DNA from: Oceaniglobus trochenteri
GTDB taxonomy: Bacteria > Pseudomonadota > Alphaproteobacteria > Rhodobacterales > Rhodobacteraceae
Reading direction: 5' to 3'
Length of the DNA stretch: 64,000 nt
Assembly (NCBI RefSeq): GCF_020529025.1
Contig: NZ_JACNMM010000002.1
Location: 248,001-312,000, forward strand
The stretch's first letter is position 1; each line of letters starts with the position of its first letter. Under the pieces are notes generated by a model that searched no databases, was not told the DNA's origin, and worked only from the letters and a program-made list of their open reading frames with translations. This document shows, in pieces, positions 9,587-18,259 of the stretch. A program made the translations under genes and the position numbers.

Positions 9587-9757
9587 TGTGGGCCTCGTAA
9601 TTCTGGCGGGCAAAAGCGGGTTCTGCATAGGCACATGGGCAACAAGGGTCAATTGCGCCCGCCACTCTCTTCAATGTTTCTTGACCTCGTGCAAGATATC
9701 GCTCTCATGAGGTCGGCTGTGAAAATGGCGAAATTGACAAGGGTTGAGCGGATAAGA

Positions 9758-11518
9758 ATGTTCGGATTTATGAGAAGTCTTGTGGTGGTAACGGCCGCCT
9801 TCGTAGCGGCGGGCGCACAGGCCCAACAGAATTCGTGGATTCAGGTCGAGGCCCAGCCGCGTCTGCAGGCCGCCCAGGAACGCGCGTCCGACTATGCCCG
9901 GCGCCTGCCGAACGTGGCGGGTTTCCAGTTGGGATCGACCAACTGGCACGCCATCGTCGTCGGCCCCTATGACGAGGATGTGGCCGATCGCCTGCGTCGT
10001 GATCTGCGCAGCCAGGGGGCCATTCCCGGCGACAGCTTCGTCACCGACGGTCAATCCTTCGGCACGCAGTTCTGGCCCATCGGCGGCGCGGCGGCTCAGG
10101 CCCCGGCCACGCCCGCCACCCCGTCCCCCGCCGCTCCGCTGACCGAAACGGCCGAGCCGCTGCCGGTCATCCCCGCCGAACCGGCCGATGAGACCCCCGC
10201 CGAGGCCCGGCGCAGCGAAGCACAGTTGACCGGCGAAGAACGCCGCGCGCTGCAGGTGGCGCTGCAATGGGAAGGTTTCTACGACGCTGCCATCGACGGC
10301 GCCTTCGGCCGTGGCACCCGCGCCAGCATGGGCGAATGGCAGGCGGCAAAGGGCTATGACGTGACCGGCGTTCTCACCACCCGCCAGCGGACCGAGCTTC
10401 TGGCCGCCTATAATGCCATCCTTGAAGGGCTGGGCATGGAAACCGTGCGCGACGATGTGGCGGGCATCGAGATCAAGCTGCCGCTGGCCATGGTGGGGTT
10501 TGACACCTACGAACCACCCTTCGCCCATTACGGTCCCCACAAGGACGCGAAATTTCCCAAGGTCCTGCTGATTTCCCAGCGGGGCGACGAGAACACGCTT
10601 TTCGGTCTCTACGACATCATGCAGACCCTTGAGATCGTGCCCGAAGAGGGCGCCCGCGAAAAGCGGCGCAGTTCCTTCACCCTGATCGGCGAGAACGCCG
10701 AGTTCATCAGCCAGACCGAGGCGGTCACCAAGGACGGAACGGTCAAGGGCTTTACCCTGATCTGGCCGCGTGGCGACGAAAAGCGCCGCCAGCGCGTGAT
10801 CGACGAGATGACGGCAAGTTTCACCGCCATTCCCGGCCAGGTGATGGACGACCTTGTGGGCGACCCGACCGAGGATCAGCGGATCGACCTTCTGGCCGGG
10901 CTTGAGGTGCGCCGCCCCGAAGTGTCGCTCAGCGGCTTCTACGTCGATCCGCGCGGCCATGTCCTGACCACCAGCACCGCCGTGCAGCAGTGCAGCCGCA
11001 TCACCCTGAACGAAGAGGTCGAGGCGACCCTGAAGGCCAGCGATGCCGACAGCGGCCTTGCCCTTCTCACCCCCGACCAGGCGCTGGCGCCGCGCGCCTT
11101 TGCCCGGTTCCAGCCCGCCGTGCCGCGGCTGCAATCGGATGTGGTGCTTTCGGGCTATTCCTACGAGGGCATCCTTGGTGCGCCCTCGCTGACCTTCGGC
11201 ACGCTTGCCGATCTGCGCGGCCTGAACGGCGAAGAGACGATCAAGCGGCTCGACCTTGCGGCGCAGCCGGGCGATGTGGGCGGCCCGGTCCTGGATGTCA
11301 GCGGCGCGGTCCTGGGAATGCTGGTTCCCGGCATCGACAAGGACGGGCGCGCCCTGCCCGATCAGGTATCCTTTGCCGTCGATGTGGAAACCATCGCCGG
11401 TTTCCTGTCGGACAACGGCCTGTCGGCCACCGCCGCCGAACGCGCCGGCCCGGTGAAGGCCGGCGTGCTGAACGACATGGCCACCGACATGACGGTGCTG
11501 GTCAGCTGCTGGCGCTAA
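9758..11518 (+). CDS. Secreted SPOR/peptidoglycan-binding protein with degenerate trypsin domain
   Basis: About 586 residues with a signal peptide (MRSLVVVTAAFVAAGAQA). A SPOR-like domain follows (about 28-105, GFQLGSTNWHAIVVGPYDE), then a Pro/Ala-rich linker, a PG_binding_1 module (about 165-230, WEGFYDAAIDGAFGRGTRA) and a C-terminal chymotrypsin-like domain. The protease active site is lost. The serine motif GDSGGP reads GDVGGPV, and the region that normally holds the His (TNNHV) reads LTTSTAVQQC. It probably acts as a structural or sensing protein at the cell wall rather than a protease. The start is uncertain: ATGs at 9725, 9758 and 9770 all precede the signal peptide core. Its 3' end overlaps the next gene tail to tail by 17 bases. 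Confidence 0.75.
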   Translation: MFGFMRSLVVVTAAFVAAGAQAQQNSWIQVEAQPRLQAAQERASDYARRLPNVAGFQLGSTNWHAIVVGPYDEDVADRLRRDLRSQGAIPGDSFVTDGQSFGTQFWPIGGAAAQAPATPATPSPAAPLTETAEPLPVIPAEPADETPAEARRSEAQLTGEERRALQVALQWEGFYDAAIDGAFGRGTRASMGEWQAAKGYDVTGVLTTRQRTELLAAYNAILEGLGMETVRDDVAGIEIKLPLAMVGFDTYEPPFAHYGPHKDAKFPKVLLISQRGDENTLFGLYDIMQTLEIVPEEGAREKRRSSFTLIGENAEFISQTEAVTKDGTVKGFTLIWPRGDEKRRQRVIDEMTASFTAIPGQVMDDLVGDPTEDQRIDLLAGLEVRRPEVSLSGFYVDPRGHVLTTSTAVQQCSRITLNEEVEATLKASDADSGLALLTPDQALAPRAFARFQPAVPRLQSDVVLSGYSYEGILGAPSLTFGTLADLRGLNGEETIKRLDLAAQPGDVGGPVLDVSGAVLGMLVPGIDKDGRALPDQVSFAVDVETIAGFLSDNGLSATAAERAGPVKAGVLNDMATDMTVLVSCWR

Positions 11519-13088
11519 GCGCCGGCGTCATCAGGATGACGGTCGGGCCGTCCGCCTTCAGGGCGGCCCCCACGGCCTCTTGCAGGTCCGATAGCGTCGC
11601 CGGGGCCACGGCCCCCGCGCCATAGGCCCGGGCCAGCGCCAGGAAATCCGGGTTGCGCGCCACCACGGCATTGGGCGCGATCTGGCTGCGCACCATGGCG
11701 TCTTCGATTTCCTTCAGCTTTCCATTGTCCCACAGCAGGATCGGCAGCGGCAGGCCCAGTTCAACGGCCGTTCCCAATTCCTGCAACGAATACTGGAAGC
11801 CGTAGTCGCCCGCGATGGCCACGGTCGGCAGGCCGGGCCGCCCGACCGCGCCACCGATGGCCGCCGGAAGGGCATAGCCCAAGGTGCCGAAGCCGAAGGG
11901 GTGGTGCCAGTGGCCGGGCCGCGCCATGGGCCAGATTTCCTTGGCGGCATAGGCGAACTGGGTCATGTCGGAATAGACCATCGTGTCGTCGGGCAGCGCC
12001 GCGCGCAGGGCATCGCAGATCGGCAGGATGCCGGGCCGCTCGGCGTCGATCTCGGCACGCCACTTCGCGCGGGCCTCGCGCACCTCGGCCCCGCTCCAGC
12101 CGGTGGCGGGCGGCGCATCGCAGGCGGCCAGCAGCCGCCCCATGAACCCGCCCGCATCCGACAGCACGGGATAGGCCGCCCGGTGCCTGTCGTTCAGGCT
12201 TTGCGGGTCGATATCGACACGGATCATCGGTGCCTCATGGCCCAGCACGTCGCGCCAGAGATCGACCTCGGCCAGTTCGGTTCCGATCGCCAACACCAGA
12301 TCGGCGCTGGCGATCACCTGCGCGCTGTCGGGGCGGGCCAGCAGGGCGCCGAAATGCAGCGGATCATCCGGCGCGGCGATGCCCCGCCCGGCATAGGTGG
12401 TAAAGCTGGCGGCGCCCGTGCGCTGCAACAGCGCCCGCGCCGCATCCGACGCCCCCGCCGCGCCCCCCCCGAAGATGAAGAGCGGCCGCTTGGCCGCGGC
12501 CAGCAACGCCGCTTCACGCTCCACCGATGCCGCGACCGGCGGTTGGGCCAGCGGCATGGCATCGGGCGCCGGTGCAGCCGAGGCGCCCAGCACCGCGATC
12601 GGCACCTGGATATGTTTCGTGCGCTTGCGCAGGGTGGCGAATTCGCCCAGCGCCCGGTCGATCAGGGCAAAGGCCCCGTCGGCGTCGCGCGCGGTGTGCG
12701 ACCAGTCGCTGACCGTGGCGGCCGCGCCCTCCTGGTCGCGCATCTGGTGCAACTGCCCCTGCACCGAAGCCGTTTCATCCAGGCAGGACGACAGCACCAG
12801 CAGCGAAACCGAATCCGACCAGGCCTGGCCCATGGCCGTCATCGCGTTCAGAAGGCCCGGCCCGGTGATCACATAGGCCACCCCCGCCCGACCCGTGGCA
12901 CGGGCATAGCCATCGGCCATGAACCCCGCCCCCTGTTCGTGACGGGCCAGCACATGGGTGATCCCGGCCTCTTCGATTCCGCGATACATCTCGACGTTGT
13001 GCACGCCCGGAATCCCGAAAATGGTATCGACGCCCCGCGCCTTCAGCATGTGGGACATCTGCGCCCCCAGCGGTCGTTCGCTCATCAT
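11502..13088 (-). CDS. Thiamine-diphosphate enzyme, acetolactate synthase-like (5-guanidino-2-oxopentanoate decarboxylase candidate)
   Basis: A 528-residue enzyme with the three ALS/pyruvate decarboxylase-type domains. The TPP-activating Glu region reads VLARHEQGAGFMADGYARATG, and the Mg/TPP motif reads GDYGFQYSLQELGTAVELGLP...NGKLKEI. No FAD-linked regulatory subunit (ilvH) is nearby, so it is not the biosynthetic acetolactate synthase. Close relatives in this group are often called 5-guanidino-2-oxopentanoate decarboxylase (AruI, arginine transaminase pathway), but the substrate is not proven by sequence. The start codon overlaps the trkH stop (ATGA); a second ATG at 13085 has slightly better spacing from GGAGG. 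The coupling to trkH is not explained by function. Confidence 0.8.
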   Translation of the reverse strand: MMSERPLGAQMSHMLKARGVDTIFGIPGVHNVEMYRGIEEAGITHVLARHEQGAGFMADGYARATGRAGVAYVITGPGLLNAMTAMGQAWSDSVSLLVLSSCLDETASVQGQLHQMRDQEGAAATVSDWSHTARDADGAFALIDRALGEFATLRKRTKHIQVPIAVLGASAAPAPDAMPLAQPPVAASVEREAALLAAAKRPLFIFGGGAAGASDAARALLQRTGAASFTTYAGRGIAAPDDPLHFGALLARPDSAQVIASADLVLAIGTELAEVDLWRDVLGHEAPMIRVDIDPQSLNDRHRAAYPVLSDAGGFMGRLLAACDAPPATGWSGAEVREARAKWRAEIDAERPGILPICDALRAALPDDTMVYSDMTQFAYAAKEIWPMARPGHWHHPFGFGTLGYALPAAIGGAVGRPGLPTVAIAGDYGFQYSLQELGTAVELGLPLPILLWDNGKLKEIEDAMVRSQIAPNAVVARNPDFLALARAYGAGAVAPATLSDLQEAVGAALKADGPTVILMTPALSASS

Positions 13089-14533
13089 CCCCTCCAGAAC
13101 ATCGCGGTAAACAGAACATAGACCGCCATGATCTCAAGCCGGCCAACAAGCATCCCGGCGATCAGCAGCCACTTGGCGGTGTCGTTGATCGGCGCAAAGG
13201 TCCCGGCCGGGCCGATGATCGGGCCAAGGCCGGGGCCGATATTGGCAATCGCCGTCGCCGCCCCCGAAAGCGAGGTGACGAAATCCAGCCCCGTCATGGC
13301 CAGAAGCACCGAAAGCACCCCCAGCGACACCACGAACAGCACCAGGAAGGCAATGACCGAGTTCATGACATCGCTGCCCACGGGCCGCCCGTCATAGCGC
13401 GGCGTGAAGATGCCATGGGGCGAGTGGATGCGCCGGATCTGCGAATAGATGGCCGCCAGCAGGATCTGATAACGGAAGATCTTGATCGAACAGCAGGTCG
13501 ATCCGGCACAGCCCCCCACCAGCCCGATCAGAAAGAAGACCACCATCGCGAAGCTGCCCCAAAGCTGGTAGTCGACGCTGGCATAACCGGTGCCCGAGAT
13601 GATCGAGGTGACGTTGAACAGCGCCTCGCGCAGCGACGCCTCGGCGTCGCGGTCGTCGGCCACCATCTGGAAAATGCTCATCACCACCACGACGACAAGG
13701 ATCACGGAAAGAAAGGCCCGGATCTGCGAATCGCGCCAGAAGGGCTGGGCGGTGCCCGCGATAAGCTGGATGTAGCGCACGAAAGGCATGCTCGCGAGGA
13801 TCATGAAGATCGAGGCGGCGTATTCCGGTGCGCCCTGGAAGGCCCCGAAGGATCGGTCGGTGGTCGAGAAGCCGCCGGTCGACAGCGTGGTAAGCGCGTG
13901 GTTGATCGCCTCGAAGCTGGGCAGACCCAGCGCCAGGTAGCAGAGAAAGCAGATGAAGGTCAGCGCGACGTAGATCCAGCTGATCTGGGCCGCGATCTCG
14001 GCGGCGCGGGGCAGGATCTTGCCCATGGTATCGAAAGCCTCGGAGCGGAAGATCTGCATCCCGCCCACCCGCAGTTCGGGCATGAAGACCATGGCCACGA
14101 CGATGATCCCGATCCCGCCGAACCACTGCAACATCGAACGCCACAGCAAAAGCCCCCGCGGCAGGGAATCAAGCCCGGTGAACACTGTCGATCCGGTGGT
14201 GGTCAGGCCCGACATCGCCTCGAACATCGCATCCGTCAGGCTGGCCCCCGTGGCGCCCAGCACGAAGGGCAGCGATCCGAAAATCGGCAGCATGACCCAG
14301 ACCCCGACGGTCAGAAGGAAGGTCTGCTGAATCGAGATCCGTTCGACAACGCCATTGGAACAGGCCAGCGCGATCAACCCGCCGGTCAGCGACACGATCA
14401 CAGCCGCCTCAAGAAATGCGGGCCAATGGCCGTTGCCCGCGGCAAGATCAACCATCAGGGGCACGACCATGGTTGCGCCAAGGGCAGCCACAAGCAGGCC
14501 GATCACATATCCAACAGGGCGCGGGTCGATCAT
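13085..14533 (-). CDS. trkH: TrkH-type potassium uptake channel subunit
   Basis: A 482-residue integral membrane protein. The four pore-loop repeats of the SKT/Trk family are recognisable by their selectivity-filter segments TTTGST, STGGFS, GTGYAS and NIGPGLG. It should conduct K+ with a cytoplasmic TrkA partner, which is not in this window. The last repeat lacks the usual TGFS-like sequence but keeps the central glycines. The downstream TPP enzyme gene is translationally coupled to it by a 4-base overlap. Confidence 0.92.
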   Translation of the reverse strand: MIDPRPVGYVIGLLVAALGATMVVPLMVDLAAGNGHWPAFLEAAVIVSLTGGLIALACSNGVVERISIQQTFLLTVGVWVMLPIFGSLPFVLGATGASLTDAMFEAMSGLTTTGSTVFTGLDSLPRGLLLWRSMLQWFGGIGIIVVAMVFMPELRVGGMQIFRSEAFDTMGKILPRAAEIAAQISWIYVALTFICFLCYLALGLPSFEAINHALTTLSTGGFSTTDRSFGAFQGAPEYAASIFMILASMPFVRYIQLIAGTAQPFWRDSQIRAFLSVILVVVVVMSIFQMVADDRDAEASLREALFNVTSIISGTGYASVDYQLWGSFAMVVFFLIGLVGGCAGSTCCSIKIFRYQILLAAIYSQIRRIHSPHGIFTPRYDGRPVGSDVMNSVIAFLVLFVVSLGVLSVLLAMTGLDFVTSLSGAATAIANIGPGLGPIIGPAGTFAPINDTAKWLLIAGMLVGRLEIMAVYVLFTAMFWRG

Positions 14534-14629
14534 GGCAAAGGCTTGGCCAGATGGCGCGAAACTGTCAACCGGAGGCGCAGAGGCCAGGGTGCAGGTGCAG
14601 CACGAAAACGACAGGTCATGACGGGCGCG

Positions 14630-15724
14630 TCACCCGCCGTGGACAAGGCTGGAGAACAGGCGCGGATCAAGGCTGGCCTGCGCGAAGGTCGGCCCCTCGG
14701 TCAGGACAGAGACGGCATCGTGGCTGTGCAGGCTTTCCTGGTGGCTGGCCACGATACGGTAATCCCCGACCCGCGAATCCCCCTGCAACCTTTCGGCAAA
14801 CAGGCGCGCGGCGTCTTCCACGAAGATCGGATTGGCGGCGTTCAGCTCGGCAAAGGCCTGTTCGTCCTCGCGCTTGACCATGACCTGGGTTTCCGTCGGC
14901 ACTGCGGCGCGGCACAGGTCGATCAGGTCTTCGAACCAGAGACAGGGGGCACTGTCGCGCACCACCACCGAAACCCGCGCGACCGAGCGCTGGGAATGGG
15001 GCGTCGCCAGTTGCCCGCGGTTCTGGCGGGCATGTTCGGCCAGCTCCAGCGAACAGGGGCAGGTCGAGGAATAGACGTAATCAAGGTGCAGGATCTGCTG
15101 GCGTACCCCGCCCTGCTCCACCAGTTCCAGCGCGATATCGTAATACTGGTATCCCGCCAGCCCCGACCGCAGCGAACCCAGCGCCATGGGAAAGGACAGG
15201 CGCATCTGGATGCGGGCGTCAAAGCTCTCCAGGTCGGTCTTGTAATCGTCCAGTGCCGCTTCGATCACGTTGAAACTGAACGTCTTTTCCGCGTGGGTAT
15301 AGAAGGTGCGCATGATGCGCGACATGTTGATGCCCTTCTTGTCCGCCTCAAGCGATACGGTGCCGGTGACGCTGGTTTCCAGCATCAGGGGCGCCCCGTC
15401 GCGGGTGCGATAGCGGATCGGCAGGCGGAAGTTGCTGATGCCCACATGCTGGATCTGGCGCTGCGCCCCCCGGATCAGGGCGGCGGGGCCGTTCTGAAGA
15501 TCGGGCAGGCTGGCCAGATAGGCCGGATCGGTGCGAAACTCGGCAGGATAGTCCCGCGAAAGGCCGGTCGTGGCGCCAGCCTGGCTTGGCGCCAGGTCGG
15601 CGATGGCCGGGTCCAGCGCGGCGATCTCGGCCGGAGTCGACCGCCCCGCCCATTCGCGCAGCACCCTCAGGGCCTCTGCGGCATCTTCGCGTTCGGATTC
15701 ACCGGGCGGAGTGTGAACGTTCAT
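14630..15724 (-). CDS. folE2: GTP cyclohydrolase FolE2 (type IB)
   Basis: A 364-residue GTP cyclohydrolase I of the zinc-independent FolE2/MptA family, which makes 7,8-dihydroneopterin triphosphate for folate (and often queuosine). Supporting motifs are DLQN near residue 80, NMSRIMRTFY, and the catalytic region with YVYSSTCPCSLELAEHARQ, which contains the conserved Cys. In some bacteria FolE2 is a Zur-induced backup for FolE, but I find no Zur-type palindrome upstream. The start is backed by AGAGG 7 bases ahead. Stands alone. Confidence 0.93.
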   Translation of the reverse strand: MNVHTPPGESEREDAAEALRVLREWAGRSTPAEIAALDPAIADLAPSQAGATTGLSRDYPAEFRTDPAYLASLPDLQNGPAALIRGAQRQIQHVGISNFRLPIRYRTRDGAPLMLETSVTGTVSLEADKKGINMSRIMRTFYTHAEKTFSFNVIEAALDDYKTDLESFDARIQMRLSFPMALGSLRSGLAGYQYYDIALELVEQGGVRQQILHLDYVYSSTCPCSLELAEHARQNRGQLATPHSQRSVARVSVVVRDSAPCLWFEDLIDLCRAAVPTETQVMVKREDEQAFAELNAANPIFVEDAARLFAERLQGDSRVGDYRIVASHQESLHSHDAVSVLTEGPTFAQASLDPRLFSSLVHGG

Positions 15725-15863
15725 GGGCGGCCTCTACAGAGGGTGGGACGGACGGCACCGGATACCGCCGCCCTGCCACAGGTTCTAGCGCATTTCGCAG
15801 CCGGGCGCACGACCGCTGTTCAAACCCGCACTCGGGCCGGCGGCCGACAGGGCGATGCGCCCG

Positions 15864-17045
15864 TCAAACCGCATCCAGCGCCCCGAGTATATCCGCCAGC
15901 AGATCATCGGCATCCTCGATACCCACCGACAGCCGAACCAGCCCCGGCGTGATGCCAAGGGTCGCGCGCTGTTCTTCGCTCAGCCGCTGGTGGGTTGTCG
16001 TGGCGGGATGGGTGACGATGGATTTCGCATCGCCAAGGTTGTTGGAAATGGTCATGATCTTCAGCGCATTGAGAAACCGGAAGGCCGCCGCCTGCCCGCC
16101 CGCTATGTCGATCGACAGAACGGTGCCGCCCTTCTCCATCATCCGCAGGGCCACGTCATGCTGGGGATGGTCGGGCAGATGCGGGAAGATGACCCGCGCC
16201 AGTTTCCCGTGCCCGTCCAGCGCGGCGGCGATCTTCGTCGCACCATCGGTCATGGCGCGCACGCGCAGATCCAGGGTTTCCATGCCCTTCAGCATCACCC
16301 AGGCGTTGAAGGGCGACATCGCGCCGCCGGTATGCTTGACGTAGGGCTCCACCGTCTTGCGGATGAATTCGCGGGTGCCCAGGATGACGCCCCCAAGGCA
16401 ACGCCCCTGCCCGTCGATATGCTTGGTGGTGGAATAGACGACGACATCGGCACCCAGTTCCAGCGCACGGCTCCAGATCGGGGTGGCGAAGACATTGTCG
16501 ACCACCACCGTGGCCCCCACGCCATGGGCGATCTTCGCCACCTCTTCCAGATCGATCACCTCCAGCGTCGGGTTGCTGATGGATTCCAGGAACACGGCCC
16601 GGGTATCGGGGCGGACAGCGGCGCGCCAGGCGTCAAGATCGGTGCCATCGACAAGGGTGATCTCAACCCCGAAGCGGGCCAGCACATCCTCGAGGATGTA
16701 CAGGCACGAGCCGAAAAGCGCCCGGCTGCTGACCACGTGATCGCCGGCCTTCAGCATCGCGGTCAGCGCCCCGCTGACGGCGGCCATGCCGCTGGCAGTG
16801 GCAAAGGCATCCTCGGCCCCTTCAAGCGCGGCGATGCGTTCTTCGAACATCCGCACCGTGGGGTTGCCGTAGCGGGCATAGATGAACTCATCCTCGCCCG
16901 ACTTCAGGAACCGCTGCTCGGCCTGTTCGGCGCTGTCGTAGACAAAGCCCTGTGTCAGGAAGATCGCTTCCGACACTTCGCCATACTGGCTGCGCCGGGT
17001 TCCGGAATGCACCAGTTTGGTGCGGGTGTTCCAGTCTTTCGTCAT
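15864..17045 (-). CDS. metZ: O-succinylhomoserine sulfhydrylase
   Basis: A 393-residue PLP enzyme of the Cys/Met metabolism family that converts O-succinylhomoserine (or the acetyl form) plus sulfide to homocysteine. It has the ARYGNPT phosphate-binding region, the substrate/PLP segment FATASGMAAVSGAL, and the PLP lysine in VVYSTTKHIDGQGR. I chose ATG at 17045 because GAGGGG lies 5 bases upstream. It is preceded by a SAM-II riboswitch, a tiny leader ORF and a terminator, so expression should fall when S-adenosylmethionine is high. Downstream is a gap and then folE2. Confidence 0.94.
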   Translation of the reverse strand: MTKDWNTRTKLVHSGTRRSQYGEVSEAIFLTQGFVYDSAEQAEQRFLKSGEDEFIYARYGNPTVRMFEERIAALEGAEDAFATASGMAAVSGALTAMLKAGDHVVSSRALFGSCLYILEDVLARFGVEITLVDGTDLDAWRAAVRPDTRAVFLESISNPTLEVIDLEEVAKIAHGVGATVVVDNVFATPIWSRALELGADVVVYSTTKHIDGQGRCLGGVILGTREFIRKTVEPYVKHTGGAMSPFNAWVMLKGMETLDLRVRAMTDGATKIAAALDGHGKLARVIFPHLPDHPQHDVALRMMEKGGTVLSIDIAGGQAAAFRFLNALKIMTISNNLGDAKSIVTHPATTTHQRLSEEQRATLGITPGLVRLSVGIEDADDLLADILGALDAV

Positions 17046-17060
17046 GGGTGCCCCTCGTAC

Positions 17061-17090
17061 AAAAACCCCCACCGTCAAAGCGCCGGGGGC
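17061..17090 (-). terminator. Intrinsic terminator/attenuator between riboswitch and metZ
   Basis: On the minus strand CCCCC (17089-17085) pairs with GGGGG (17070-17066), followed at once by five T. It lies downstream of the riboswitch and 16 bases before metZ, as expected for an attenuator rather than an end-of-gene terminator. Confidence 0.65.
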
Positions 17091-17092
17091 AT
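17075..17092 (-). other. Possible five-codon leader ORF (MPPAL) inside the attenuator
   Basis: ATG at 17092 follows GAGG of the riboswitch 3' end by 9 bases and reads M-P-P-A-L-stop. Its codons 2-3 are the 5' arm (CCCCC) of the terminator. It is out of frame with metZ. Translation is inferred only. Confidence 0.35.
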
Positions 17093-17100
17093 TTGTCCCG

Positions 17101-17157
17101 ACCTCTTTAGCGGAATTTTTAACGTGGCCCGCAATCCGGTGAACAAATCGCCACGAT
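17101..17157 (-). ncRNA. SAM-II riboswitch (metA-type)
   Basis: The minus strand shows the SAM-II signature in order. P1 is CGTGGC (17155-17150) pairing with GCCACG (17128-17123). The conserved GATTTG follows P1 directly. An ACCGGATTGC loop, an A-rich linker (GTTAAAAATT) and the 3' conserved CGCTAAAGAGG then follow. This matches the known alphaproteobacterial motif that binds S-adenosylmethionine through an H-type pseudoknot and hides a ribosome binding site. It precedes metZ, a classic SAM-II target. Unusually, the GAGG it controls is not that of metZ but of a five-codon ORF overlapping a terminator. Confidence 0.9.
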
Positions 17158-17271
17158 GGCGCCAGCCATAGCGCCCCGCCCCGCGACGGTCAAGCGCACA
17201 GCCCCCGGCGCGCCGCCCTTGCACGCCGGGCCCGTCCACCCCAGTGTCAGGGCAGACGAACGGAGAAACCA

Positions 17272-17973
17272 ATGTCCAAACCAATCGATCTTTTCTACTG
17301 GCCCACGCCCAACGGCTGGAAGGTCAGCATAGCCCTTGAAGAAATGGGCCTGCCCTACGACGTGACGCTGATCGACATCGGCGCCGGCGCGCAGTTCGAT
17401 CCCGAATTCCTGAAGATCGCGCCCAATAACCGGATGCCCGCCATCACCGACCCCGACGGCCCCGACGGTGCGCCGATCTCGATCTTCGAATCCGGCGCGA
17501 TCCTGCAATACCTCGCCCGCAAGACGGGCCGCTTCTGCGGGGATACGGAACGCGACCGCGTGGCGGTGGACCAGTGGCTGATGTGGCAGATGGGCGGGCT
17601 TGGGCCCATGGCGGGCCAGGCGCACCATTTCCTGAAATACGCCCCGGCCATGGACCCACCCCATGACCTGCCCTACGCAAAAGACCGCTATCGCGCCGAG
17701 ACGGGCCGCCTCTACGGCGTGCTTGACCGTCAGCTTGCGAAAAGCGAATTCGTCGCCGGCGACTTCTTTTCGATCGCCGACATGGCGATCTGGCCCTGGG
17801 CATCGCTCTGGGAAGGCCAGCAGCAGACACTGGAGGACAAACCCCACATGGCCCGCTGGCTGGAAACAGTCGCCGCCCGGCCGGGCGTGAGCGCAGGACG
17901 CGCGGTCGCGGCCGAAAAACGGTCCGACCTGCAATCCGACAGGAAGGCCCAGGGCAACCTCTTCAAACGCTGA
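17272..17973 (+). CDS. Glutathione S-transferase family protein
   Basis: A 233-residue protein with an N-terminal thioredoxin-like GST domain (FYWPTPNGWKVSIALEE, then PNNRMPAI with the cis-Pro and IFESGAILQYLA) and an all-helical C-terminal domain. The pattern is closest to the Nu/YfcG-Ure2p type, which often acts as a glutathione-dependent disulfide reductase. Transcribed divergently from metZ; the riboswitch leader lies in the shared 226-base gap. The gene ends just before a tandem-hairpin repeat (17993-18056). Confidence 0.9.
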   Translation: MSKPIDLFYWPTPNGWKVSIALEEMGLPYDVTLIDIGAGAQFDPEFLKIAPNNRMPAITDPDGPDGAPISIFESGAILQYLARKTGRFCGDTERDRVAVDQWLMWQMGGLGPMAGQAHHFLKYAPAMDPPHDLPYAKDRYRAETGRLYGVLDRQLAKSEFVAGDFFSIADMAIWPWASLWEGQQQTLEDKPHMARWLETVAARPGVSAGRAVAAEKRSDLQSDRKAQGNLFKR

Positions 17974-17992
17974 TCCACTTGGCGCCGTCAGA

Positions 17993-18056
17993 GGGGGGCT
18001 GTCTGCCCCCCGCTGGCTGCGCCAGCCCCCCGAGGATATTTTCAGACCAAAGATGG
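17993..18056 (+). repeat. Tandem-hairpin intergenic repeat with GAGGATATTT tail (plus copy)
   Basis: After the GST gene come a hairpin GGGGGGC-TGTCT-GCCCCCC (17993-18011), a second hairpin GCTGGC-TGC-GCCAGC (18012-18026) and the tail GAGGATATTTTCAGACC AAAGATGG. The same design occurs inverted at 18172-18233 and again near 42358-42461. It probably ends transcription of the upstream gene, but the conserved tail is not explained by termination. Confidence 0.7.
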
Positions 18057-18171
18057 AACGGTTAACCTTAATGCAAGGTTTATCATGCCATTCTCGGGGT
18101 CCGGGACAGGCTGGGAAGCCGATGATCGTGACCGAAGATGGTGGCTCATCCCCGCGCGGATGGGCCACTTT

Positions 18172-18233
18172 CCATCTTTGGTCGTGAAATATCCTCGGGG
18201 GGGCCCGGAACGGGCCGGGGGCAGACAGCCCCC
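18172..18233 (-). repeat. Tandem-hairpin intergenic repeat (minus copy)
   Basis: This is the inverted partner of 17993-18056. On the minus strand it shows GGGGGC-TGTCT-GCCCCC, a second GGCCCG/CGGGCC hairpin and then GAGGATATTTCACGACC AAAGATGG. It lies downstream of yciB. The 25-base tails of the two copies are nearly complementary and face each other about 115 bases apart. The gap between them (18057-18171) holds no supportable gene. Confidence 0.7.
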
Positions 18234-18259
18234 TCCCCGCTCGCCGCAGGCGCCTGTGC

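Noticed and set aside
13415-15952. 845-codon open frame on the plus strand
   Set aside because: It runs antisense across trkH and folE2 and is His/Arg/Gly-rich, a typical shadow in high-GC DNA.
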